This document shows, in pieces, positions 1-7,047 of a stretch of DNA of 57,940 nucleotides. The DNA comes from Bacteroidales bacterium. GTDB taxonomy: Bacteria; Bacteroidota; Bacteroidia; Bacteroidales; UBA932. Both the position numbers and the translations under genes were made by a program. The stretch's first letter is position 1. Each line of letters begins with the position of its first letter. The stretch covers positions 1 to 57,940 of the forward strand of contig JAFSXX010000052.1 in the NCBI GenBank assembly GCA_017443845.1, given 5' to 3'. The notes under the pieces were generated by a model. That model was not told where the DNA came from. It searched no databases and worked only from the letters and a program-made list of their open reading frames with translations.

Positions 1-1
1 C

Positions 2-1411
2 AGCAACATACTCACTATGGACCTCGAAAAGGATATCACCCTGCTACTCTCCACGCCCAGGGTGCTCAACTTCGTGGTCCCCGCCGGTTCTTTCTCCAAG
101 GGCTTTTCGGTGAGGGTTTTCGATGCCACGGGCAAAGCCGTGAGCTTCCTGACGGCGCAGAAGGCGGAGGTGACCGTGACTCGTTCGAATATCACGATGA
201 TGGACAAAATCAAGATTCCCGACAACGGCGAACCTCTCGATACCCTCGGACGCGGATACCACAAGGAGGTCTTTATGGACGGAGGTGCGTATGTAACCTC
301 CCGCACCACCCTTCCGGCAGCGCCATATCTCGGATGGGAGATGGACTTCATGGCCACCGACGACTCCGTCTTCCAGAGGAGCATCGTCATCAAGAACGAA
401 GAAGACGACAACGGATACCTGCTCTATCCCGACAACAGGCCCCGCTACAGGATGATTTACTGCAACGGCGGCAAGGCCACGCAGCACGGCCGCTCCCTGA
501 CATCCACGGGCCGAAGCAGATACAAGACCTTCGTCAATAACGGCGGTGCCTATGTCGGCAGCTGCGCGGGTGCCTTCCTGGCATCTTACGGCACGGCCGT
601 CAACAGCTACAATTCGAACTACCTGGCAATCTATCCCGGACCTATGTTCAGTTCCGGCCTGACGGACGCCTATACCGGAATGTTCATACCGGAAGACTCC
701 CCGCTGCTGGATTATTACAAATACGGCAACGACTTCTATGTGGACAGCGTGCGCCACAACGGCGGCGGATATGTCACCGAGGCCACCCTTCCCGCAGGCG
801 GCGAAATCCTGGCCACCTTCGACCGCCCGGACAAGAAAATGCACAAAAACGGCAGTATATGGGCCTATAAGGCCGATGCCGAAAAGGGCCGCGTGGTCAC
901 TACGGGTTCGCATCCCGAGGGAGTCACCTCCGGTGAGAAGCGCGACCTGATGGCGGCGATGATGCGTTATGCCACCGACGGCAACGGGCTTCCGGAAACA
1001 AAGGGCGAGCTGACCAACGGGCAGATGCGCGAGATGGACCACGGATGGAAAGAGGCTATGTATGATTACGCCTGCATCGGAGACGGACAATATCACCATT
1101 TCACCGTCAATATTCCCGCAAACGCATCGGATTTCAAGCTGGAACTACAGAGCCCCAACGACGCGAATCTCTACCTGACTCTGCGCAACGGCAACTTCGC
1201 CTGGCTCACGGATGCCGATTTCCTGCTAGCGCAGGGCGGATCCGACAAGATTCTCGAACTTAAAACCCTGCCCGCCGGAACCTGGTACATCGGAGTCTAT
1301 TGCGCTGAGAAGGTCGAGACCTCCTGCGCGGTCGACAAGTTCGAATGTTCCGGCGCTACAGAGGCCCTCAACGGCATACCATATTACCTGACAGCATCCT
1401 GGAAAGAATAG
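2..1411 (+). CDS. Secreted GATase1-like (BPL_N-type) protein, 5' end outside window
   Basis: The reading frame is open from base 2 through the first ATG at 17, so the 5' end lies outside the window. The first visible residues match the middle of the downstream paralogue (shared VPAGSF and GFSV), so a fimbrillin-like N-terminal half is probably missing. The central domain is class I glutamine-amidotransferase-like, closest to biotin-protein-ligase N-terminal (BPL_N) domains: a nucleophile elbow GAYVGSCAGAF and, further on, SHPEGV, giving Cys, His and Glu in the usual order and spacing. The last 110 residues (HHFTVNIPA ... AGTWYIGVY) look like a PPC-type beta-sandwich found in secreted enzymes. 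The stop is 4 bases before the next paralogue, so the two are co-transcribed. Substrate unknown; a secreted hydrolase is inferred only from the triad and the family. Confidence 0.8.
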   Translation, partial: SNILTMDLEKDITLLLSTPRVLNFVVPAGSFSKGFSVRVFDATGKAVSFLTAQKAEVTVTRSNITMMDKIKIPDNGEPLDTLGRGYHKEVFMDGGAYVTSRTTLPAAPYLGWEMDFMATDDSVFQRSIVIKNEEDDNGYLLYPDNRPRYRMIYCNGGKATQHGRSLTSTGRSRYKTFVNNGGAYVGSCAGAFLASYGTAVNSYNSNYLAIYPGPMFSSGLTDAYTGMFIPEDSPLLDYYKYGNDFYVDSVRHNGGGYVTEATLPAGGEILATFDRPDKKMHKNGSIWAYKADAEKGRVVTTGSHPEGVTSGEKRDLMAAMMRYATDGNGLPETKGELTNGQMREMDHGWKEAMYDYACIGDGQYHHFTVNIPANASDFKLELQSPNDANLYLTLRNGNFAWLTDADFLLAQGGSDKILELKTLPAGTWYIGVYCAEKVETSCAVDKFECSGATEALNGIPYYLTASWKE

Positions 1412-1415
1412 AACA

Positions 1416-3521
1416 ATGAAAAAGATTCTTCTCAAACCGGTTATTCTCGCCTTCGCGGCGCTGATGGCGTTCTCCTGCGCGCAGGAGGAGCTCTCTCCCG
1501 AAACTCTTCCCGTCGAAGAGCAGGTTTTTTACGGCAACGACATTATCCGCGCAAGCGTGGAGATACCTTCCCCCTCTACCAGGACGGCGCTCGAGTCCGA
1601 TTCCTCCACGGTGGTATGGAGCAAGGGTGACGCTGTTTCGCTCATATCTTCGGCAGGGCAAAACAGCAAGTTCACCCTGATCGAAGGTATCGGCGAAAAG
1701 TCGGCATCCTTTGCTGGAAACATCGAGGGTTCAGGACCCTTTACGGCGGTTTATCCCTACTCCGAAGAGGCTTCGGTGGTGGATGGCGTTCTGTCGTTCA
1801 AGCTTCCGCAGAACCAGATATTCGTGACAAATTCCTTCGGCATAGGGGCATCCCCGATGGTGGCTACGCTCGATGACCTTTCATCGGGTCTCCAGTTCAA
1901 GAATATCTGCGGCCTGGTATGCATCAAGGTCGCGGCCAGGGGAAGCGTCAAGATTTCAAAAGTCGCAATCAAGGACCTCGCCGGCAATATGCTCTGGGGC
2001 GACTGCACCCTGGCCCTCGACGGCAAGCAGGGCACCGCGGAGCAGACCCTGACCCTCAGCGGCGGAACCAACGAAGTGATACTCAACCTGACATCGCCGC
2101 TCGGACTCCTTCCCGCCACTCCCAGGAAGTTTTACATAGCGGTGCCGGCCGGATCGTTCGACCGCGGTTTCTCGGTGACGCTTTATGACAATGCGGGAGA
2201 GGTTTACAATGTGTTCCAGACCCAGAATCCCGCGGCGGAAATCGAGCGTTCGATGATCTCCAATATGACGCCGATCCAGTTGACGGAGTACAAGACCGAG
2301 TCTTCCGATCCCGTCAAGCGCGGTTATTACAAGGATCTGTTCATGAACGGAGGCCTTTCGCTGACATCCCGCACCGTGCTGCCGGCCTGCCCCTATATCG
2401 GCTGGGATTATGAGTATTTCGCTTCTGCCAGCACCGCGACGGATGAGGATACTTTGCTGCAGAAAGCCTTCTTCTCCAAGGCCGAAGATGATGAAAACGG
2501 ATATCTGCTTTATCCGGACCGCAGTCCCAGGTTCAGGGTATTCTACTGCAACGGAGGCAATTCCAGGGAGCACGGCAAGTCGCTGGCCGCGGCCGGACGC
2601 AAGACCATATATGACTTCGTCTATAACGGCGGCGGATATGTGGGCACCTGCGCGGGTGCATTCCTGGCCTGCAAGGGGTATGACAGCAACAAGAATTATT
2701 CTTACTATACCAAGATATTCCCGGGCCATATGTATCATACCAGTATCTCCAAGGATACCACGGATATGACGATGCCCGCCGACTGCCCGCTGCGCAAATA
2801 TTTCAAGTTCGGCGAAACAGTGAACCGTATCTATCACAACGGAGGCGGATATATGTCGGAGGCGGAAGAGTTCTATGTACCCGGCACCGAGATACTGCTG
2901 CGTTATAGCAATTGCCCGCCCGCCCGGAGCACCATAAACGGACGTGTCAGCGGATGGGCTTACAAGCCTAACGAGAAGGCCGGCAGGATGGTGCTGCTCG
3001 GCTCGCATCCTGAGGGCGTTACGAGCGGCGAGAGGCGCGATCTCTTCGCGGCGATGCTTATGTATGCCGCCGACGGACACGGGGACGTTCCGGTCAAGGC
3101 CGCTCTCAAGAAGGGTGAGGTGTATGACTGCAGCGAAATGTCTTCGGCAGGCAAACCCGCCCACGCCCGCATCGGCGACAAGCAGTATCATCACTTTACG
3201 GTCGATATTCCCGAAGGGGCGAAGGAGATAACCGTGGAACTCCTGGGCGAGGTAAAGGAGGACGATCTCTATCTTTCGATGCACAAGGGAGGCCCCGCGT
3301 GGTTCTCGGAGGCCGAATATACCCTGACCGGCAGCGGCACCGAAAAGACGCTCAGGATAAAGAACCTGGAAGCAGGGACCTGGAATGTTTCGGTTTACGC
3401 CCCGAATACCGTAACGGCGGCCACGACCACCTTCGGAACCAGCGGCAAGTATTACAAATATACGGGAGATGTTACCCTGCTGGACGGCATAGCCTACTCC
3501 ATCAAGGTGGACTGGGAGTAA
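1416..3521 (+). CDS. Lipoprotein with fimbrillin-like, GATase1-like and PPC-like domains
   Basis: 701 residues. A signal peptide ends in a lipobox (LMAFSC, Cys21), so a lipoprotein is expected. Residues about 40-290 resemble Bacteroidota fimbrillin/Mfa-like domains (TRTALES, VVWSKGD, then paired beta-rich blocks). Residues about 300-580 form a GATase1/BPL_N-like domain with nucleophile candidate Cys412 (GTCAGAF) and His531-Pro-Glu533, the Cys-His-Glu triad of class I amidotransferases. A C-terminal PPC-like domain carries HHFTVDIPEG and AGTWNVSVY. It is in tandem with the upstream paralogue, and a third homologue sits at 51556-53313. The fimbrillin-like half may anchor it to the surface; that is inference. 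The enzymatic reaction is unknown. Confidence 0.85.
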   Translation: MKKILLKPVILAFAALMAFSCAQEELSPETLPVEEQVFYGNDIIRASVEIPSPSTRTALESDSSTVVWSKGDAVSLISSAGQNSKFTLIEGIGEKSASFAGNIEGSGPFTAVYPYSEEASVVDGVLSFKLPQNQIFVTNSFGIGASPMVATLDDLSSGLQFKNICGLVCIKVAARGSVKISKVAIKDLAGNMLWGDCTLALDGKQGTAEQTLTLSGGTNEVILNLTSPLGLLPATPRKFYIAVPAGSFDRGFSVTLYDNAGEVYNVFQTQNPAAEIERSMISNMTPIQLTEYKTESSDPVKRGYYKDLFMNGGLSLTSRTVLPACPYIGWDYEYFASASTATDEDTLLQKAFFSKAEDDENGYLLYPDRSPRFRVFYCNGGNSREHGKSLAAAGRKTIYDFVYNGGGYVGTCAGAFLACKGYDSNKNYSYYTKIFPGHMYHTSISKDTTDMTMPADCPLRKYFKFGETVNRIYHNGGGYMSEAEEFYVPGTEILLRYSNCPPARSTINGRVSGWAYKPNEKAGRMVLLGSHPEGVTSGERRDLFAAMLMYAADGHGDVPVKAALKKGEVYDCSEMSSAGKPAHARIGDKQYHHFTVDIPEGAKEITVELLGEVKEDDLYLSMHKGGPAWFSEAEYTLTGSGTEKTLRIKNLEAGTWNVSVYAPNTVTAATTTFGTSGKYYKYTGDVTLLDGIAYSIKVDWE

Positions 3522-3534
3522 ACGCTCCTGAATC

Positions 3535-3579
3535 CCGGATACGGAAAATGCCGCGTGAAGCGGCATTTTCCGTATCCGG
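3535..3579. terminator. Bidirectional hairpin between convergent gene and tRNA-Pro
   Basis: A perfect 20-bp stem (3535-3554 with 3560-3579) and a 5-base loop, with an A/T block inside the stem. It separates the rightward GATase-like operon from the leftward tRNA-Pro and could end transcription from both sides. Confidence 0.8.
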
Positions 3580-3653
3580 TCGGGATACCCGGACTCGAAC
3601 CGGGGACCCCCTGCTCCCAAAGCAGGTGCGCTAGCCAACTGCGCCACATCCCG
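3580..3653 (-). tRNA. tRNA-Pro(UGG)
   Basis: The reverse complement folds as a 74-base tRNA: a 7-bp acceptor stem (CGGGATG with TATCCCG, one G-U), anticodon stem CCTGC/GCAGG around the loop TTTGGGA (anticodon TGG), T-arm GGTTCGAGTCC, discriminator A. CCA is not encoded, as is normal for Bacteroidota. Confidence 0.95.
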
Positions 3654-3670
3654 TAATGTTTTGACGGCGG

Positions 3671-3702
3671 CAAAGGTACGGCTGTTTTTTGAGAAAGGCA
3701 AA
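3671..3702 (-). promoter_or_regulatory. Bacteroidota-type promoter of tRNA-Pro
   Basis: On the minus strand TTTG (3702-3699), 20 bases, then TACCTTTG (3678-3671): both boxes match the Bacteroidota sigma consensus TTTG-N19-21-TAnnTTTG. The tRNA starts 18 bases downstream. Confidence 0.85.
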
Positions 3703-3720
3703 AACGGTCCGCACTTCTTT

Positions 3721-3752
3721 TTTGAGAATCTCGTGAAAATAATATATCTTTG
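3721..3752 (+). promoter_or_regulatory. Bacteroidota-type promoter of tRNA-Ser
   Basis: TTTG (3721-3724), a 20-base spacer, TATCTTTG (3745-3752). Both boxes match the consensus exactly and the tRNA begins 24 bases later. With the tRNA-Pro promoter it makes a divergent promoter pair. Confidence 0.88.
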
Positions 3753-3775
3753 CACTCCCGTCCAGAACGGTGTCC

Positions 3776-3863
3776 GGTGAGGTGGGTGAGTGGCTTAAAC
3801 CACCAGTTTGCTAAACTGACGTACGGGATTACCGTACCGGGGGTTCGAATCCCCCCCTCACCG
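3776..3863 (+). tRNA. tRNA-Ser(GCU)
   Basis: 88 bases with a long variable arm. Acceptor GGTGAGG pairs with CCTCACC; the anticodon loop TTGCTAA holds GCT; the T-arm is GGGTTCGAATCCC; discriminator G as expected for serine. The outermost anticodon-stem pair looks like a C-A mismatch. No encoded CCA. Confidence 0.95.
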
Positions 3864-3927
3864 CAAAGAAGAGAACAAAATAGCGTGACGAGCTTGCTCG
3901 ATCACGCTATTTTGTTCTCTTCTTTGC
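3863..3927 (+). terminator. Very long hairpin abutting tRNA-Ser
   Basis: A 26-bp perfect inverted repeat (3863-3888 with 3902-3927), extended by CGAG/CTCG inside, giving a stem of about 30 bp around a tiny loop. It begins at the discriminator base. The TATTTTGTTCT part of the right arm supplies a T-rich run. Probably terminates and releases the tRNA-Ser transcript; its length is unusual for a simple terminator. Confidence 0.75.
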
Positions 3928-4000
3928 ATAGCCCGCCGCAGGCGGGCGGGGATGTGTCCGGCAGAAAGCCGGGCAAATCCCCGGTGAGGGGGTAGCAGGT

Positions 4001-5338
4001 TTAATCAATCAAATCATACTGCTTGTAGCAGTTCTCGAGATGCTTGAGGATGTCGTCGGCCAGCGCGTCGGGATTGTTGACCAGGACGCCGTCGCAGTAC
4101 TTGCGGAGCATATTCCTCTCGAACGCTTTCTGCTCCTTGAACATCAGCTTCTGGAAGGGACGGATGAGCCTCTGGCGCGATTTCTCGACCTCGGAGAGGT
4201 TGTCCTTTGCGTTCTCCCAGCGGTCGGCGTACTTCCACCAGTTGCCGTTGGGATAGTTCCTGCGGATATCCTTGAAGTCGGAAAGATGCGCTGCCATAGC
4301 ATCTTCTGCCGAAGTGAAGCGGCCCCATCCGCGGGGTGCCTTGCGGAGTCCTAGATACCAGGGAATATAGGCCTCGATGCAGGGATGGCTCAATGCGGTC
4401 CACATCACGCATCCGATCTCCTTGGGCATATTGCCGCGGAGCTGGAGGACATTTGAAACGACCGTGGTGGGGCAGCAGATGCTTCCGGGCGAGAGTTTTG
4501 CGTCGATATGCTTCGACAGAAGCTCCATCATATCCTGCGCCGAGAGCTTCTTGGCCGGCTTCACGGCAAACGGATGGTCGTCCGGATTCTCGGAGGCATA
4601 TCCGCCGCAGACGAAATCTATTGCCACCTTGTGACGAACGCAGTTGCGCGCTCCCTTGCGGGTCGAGGGCTTGGCATAGGCCTTGCGGAAGGAGAACTCC
4701 CCGTCCTTGGCAGGATTGTACCAGCCGCGGGTGATGGCATATTCGACCAGGTCGGCGCATCCGGCGAAGTTCTCGGAATCGGCCAGATCCACCTTGTCGA
4801 TGACATAATAGTTGGGAATCAGGAAAACCTTGTCGTCCGGGACCCTCTGGGCCACCCAGTGCTTTCCCATAACGACCGAAACCGCCCATCCCTCCTCGGA
4901 ATCGGCGACCAGATAGGTGCGGCCGCTGCCCTTGTAGCCGTATTTCTCAACGAGCTCTCCAATGATGTGCACCGCCTCGCGCGCCGTGCGTGCGCGCTCG
5001 GCCACCTGTACGCGCAGATTATAGAATATGCCGCCGTCGGTCAGTTCGCCGGCATCCTCCCTTGAGGGGCAGCTGTCGGAGACAATGGCCACTCCGTGCC
5101 GGTTGAGGAAGGCGTCGGCGGCCTCCAGTCCCGGAATTTCCTGCCAGAGGTATTTATCGCCTGCATAAAAATTGACCATCAGGTCCCCTCCGTCATCCTC
5201 GTTGTGGGCGAGAATCACATATCCGTCTTTGGTGACATTCTTGCCGGCGATGATGCCGAAGCAATTGTACTCATCCTCCGCGAAGGATACTGAGCTGACG
5301 GAAAGCAGCAGCGCTGCAAGAGCCAAGATTCGTTTCAT
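4001..5338 (-). CDS. Secreted dipeptidase, peptidase family C69
   Basis: An N-terminal-nucleophile hydrolase of the C69 (PepD-like) dipeptidase family. I start it at the ATG at 5338 rather than the in-frame TTG six bases earlier, because this gives a clean signal peptide ending SVSFA. Six residues later comes Cys26 (YNCFGIIAGK), the expected nucleophile freed by processing; AHNEDDGG then matches the family's early Asn/Asp region. Length (445 aa) fits secreted Bacteroidota C69 enzymes. It likely trims dipeptides outside the inner membrane for amino-acid uptake. It follows the PD40/SPOR gene by 18 bases, so the two are probably co-transcribed. An imperfect palindrome lies downstream near 3955-3975, but no clear T-run terminator is seen. 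Confidence 0.88.
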   Translation of the reverse strand: MKRILALAALLLSVSSVSFAEDEYNCFGIIAGKNVTKDGYVILAHNEDDGGDLMVNFYAGDKYLWQEIPGLEAADAFLNRHGVAIVSDSCPSREDAGELTDGGIFYNLRVQVAERARTAREAVHIIGELVEKYGYKGSGRTYLVADSEEGWAVSVVMGKHWVAQRVPDDKVFLIPNYYVIDKVDLADSENFAGCADLVEYAITRGWYNPAKDGEFSFRKAYAKPSTRKGARNCVRHKVAIDFVCGGYASENPDDHPFAVKPAKKLSAQDMMELLSKHIDAKLSPGSICCPTTVVSNVLQLRGNMPKEIGCVMWTALSHPCIEAYIPWYLGLRKAPRGWGRFTSAEDAMAAHLSDFKDIRRNYPNGNWWKYADRWENAKDNLSEVEKSRQRLIRPFQKLMFKEQKAFERNMLRKYCDGVLVNNPDALADDILKHLENCYKQYDLID

Positions 5339-5356
5339 ATCCAATAGGTTTGATTA

Positions 5357-6931
5357 TTATTCCGTTTCTGCGCGGGCCTTGCTTACGGCAATGCTCCTGC
5401 CGTTCTTGAAGGCCACTATGTAAGCCGAGGAAAAGCCCGCTCCCTTGACCAGCGGAAGCGCCGCGACGGCCTCTGAATAGTGCCTGAAGGCCCCCACCGT
5501 GTAGAGATACTTTCCGGAAGACTGGCGCTTTGCGAAGACGGGACGCAGTCCGCGCAGCTGTTTGACGCTCATCTTGTTGGAGACGACCGCAAGCTGTATC
5601 TGGAAGACGGTCCCGGTGGGGAATTCGTTGACCACCTCTCCCACGGAGCCTATCGAGAACACATAGGGATCCTCTTCCACTTCGGGCTGCTCTATCTCTA
5701 TTTCCGGGAGTTTGCCGAAAGAGTGGCGTATGAACTTATAGGTGCCTGTGCGCGGTGCGACGGCTGCGGTGGAGGAAGGGGTCTCGGCGCTATCCAGGGT
5801 GCCGTAATCGGGCCTTCCGCCATCCGCTATCAGTTCGATCTCCAGCGCCTTGACCGAATCGGTGATTGCGGTGTACCTTCCCTGAAGTTCCATTATCTGA
5901 TTCTCGGCTTCCAGAACCTCCTGGTCGGAAGATGCGGCATCGCGGCGGGACTGTGCCTCCCGGATCGCCTCCCGGCACTCCCCGAGCCTTCCGTATGCGG
6001 CTTTCCAGCGGTTGCGGAGCGTAGCCGGGGCAAGGGAATTCTCTTCCCGCGGGCCGGTCTGCGAGGCGGTGGAAACCTCCGCGCCCCTCTTTTGCGGGAT
6101 AAGGGACGCTATGCGCCTGGCCTCGGCCGCACTTACCGGCTTCGAAAGGGGCGCGTTCTCGAACTTCAGTACATATATCGTTACGCTGTCAACTCCGCAG
6201 TCTCGATTGGAGGCCAGCAGGGTGAATTCTCCGTCAGGAGTGTTGGAAAAGAGGAAATCGTCGCCGACCGACGAATAGGGGAACCCCAGATTCTGCGGTG
6301 CCTCCCACCTCTTGCGCCGTTCGTTCCAGCGACTCACGAAAAGGTCGTATCCGCCCATCCCGGCCAGGGCGTCGGAGGAGAAATAGAGCTCCTCGCCGGA
6401 GGCGCTCACAAGGGGGAATATCTCGTTTCCGGAGGAGGCGCAGCGCTCAACTACTTCCGGTGCGCTCCAGATGCCGTCCTGGCCCAAAGTGGTGGAATAT
6501 AGTTTCTTATGCCCCGCGCTGTCGGGTGCGGAAAAGACGAGCGAGCGGGTCCCCTGTTCAAAATAGAGAGGATCCTTTCCGGAGGAGAAGGCATTTGGCG
6601 AGGGAATCCATCCTCCGTCGGCCAGATGCGAATAATAAAGGAAGAAATCTGAAGCGGCGAAGGTCTTGCTGGTCACCACCTGCGGCTCGTTGGCGAACTG
6701 CAGGAGACTCTTGCCGTTCTCGCACAGGAGCGCCTTTTCCATCAGGGAAGCCCTTGCCAGGGAGTCGGCCGTGCCCTTCAGAAGTTCGGAATAGATGGCC
6801 GCCGCCCCGTCGAAATCGTAGCCCCGGTACAGTTTCCCAGCCTCGGCCTCGCGCGGCGGGAGTCCCTGCGCCGCGGCGCCAAATGTTTGCGCCACAAGCA
6901 TAAAAAGTGCGAATATGCGGCCGGTTTTCAT
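5357..6931 (-). CDS. PD40 beta-propeller protein with C-terminal SPOR domain
   Basis: About 524 residues from the ATG at 6931 (an in-frame TTG six bases upstream is less likely). A signal peptide ends AAAQ, so the protein is exported. A short TPR-like N-terminus is followed by WD40-like PD40 repeats (EIFPLVSASGEELYFSSD; GGYDLFVSRW), typical of Bacteroidota envelope proteins such as PorE-like or gliding components. A coiled-coil stretch follows, and the last 90 residues form a SPOR-like fold (VFQIQLAV ... YLYTVGAF), which in other proteins binds denuded peptidoglycan. No OmpA domain is present, so SPOR may serve as wall anchor. First gene of an operon with the C69 dipeptidase. Confidence 0.8.
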   Translation of the reverse strand: MKTGRIFALFMLVAQTFGAAAQGLPPREAEAGKLYRGYDFDGAAAIYSELLKGTADSLARASLMEKALLCENGKSLLQFANEPQVVTSKTFAASDFFLYYSHLADGGWIPSPNAFSSGKDPLYFEQGTRSLVFSAPDSAGHKKLYSTTLGQDGIWSAPEVVERCASSGNEIFPLVSASGEELYFSSDALAGMGGYDLFVSRWNERRKRWEAPQNLGFPYSSVGDDFLFSNTPDGEFTLLASNRDCGVDSVTIYVLKFENAPLSKPVSAAEARRIASLIPQKRGAEVSTASQTGPREENSLAPATLRNRWKAAYGRLGECREAIREAQSRRDAASSDQEVLEAENQIMELQGRYTAITDSVKALEIELIADGGRPDYGTLDSAETPSSTAAVAPRTGTYKFIRHSFGKLPEIEIEQPEVEEDPYVFSIGSVGEVVNEFPTGTVFQIQLAVVSNKMSVKQLRGLRPVFAKRQSSGKYLYTVGAFRHYSEAVAALPLVKGAGFSSAYIVAFKNGRSIAVSKARAETE

Positions 6932-6956
6932 CGCCAAAATGGGGTTTAAGCAGAAA

Positions 6957-6988
6957 CAAAAATAGGAAATACTTTATAAATCTCGAAA
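6957..6988 (-). promoter_or_regulatory. Promoter of the PD40/SPOR operon
   Basis: The minus strand carries TATTTTTG (6964-6957) with TTTC 20 bases upstream (6988-6985), one mismatch from TTTG. The -7 box ends 26 bases before the ATG at 6931. Confidence 0.6.
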
Positions 6989-6994
6989 AAATAG

Positions 6995-7002
6995 TAAATT
7001 TG
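6995..7002 (+). promoter_or_regulatory. Likely -7 box of secDF
   Basis: TAAATTTG fits TAnnTTTG and lies 46 bases before the secDF ATG. The upstream box is weak (TTTA at 6973 with an 18-base spacer). Divergent from the PD40/SPOR promoter. Confidence 0.5.
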
Positions 7003-7047
7003 CAAGCTATTTCGGACACGAAAAATATTATTAAACTATTTTAAAAT

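Noticed and set aside
1956..3755. Long minus-strand open frame across the GATase-like gene, the terminator and tRNA-Pro
   Set aside because: It would run through a tRNA and a terminator and shows no known fold; a shadow of the plus-strand gene.
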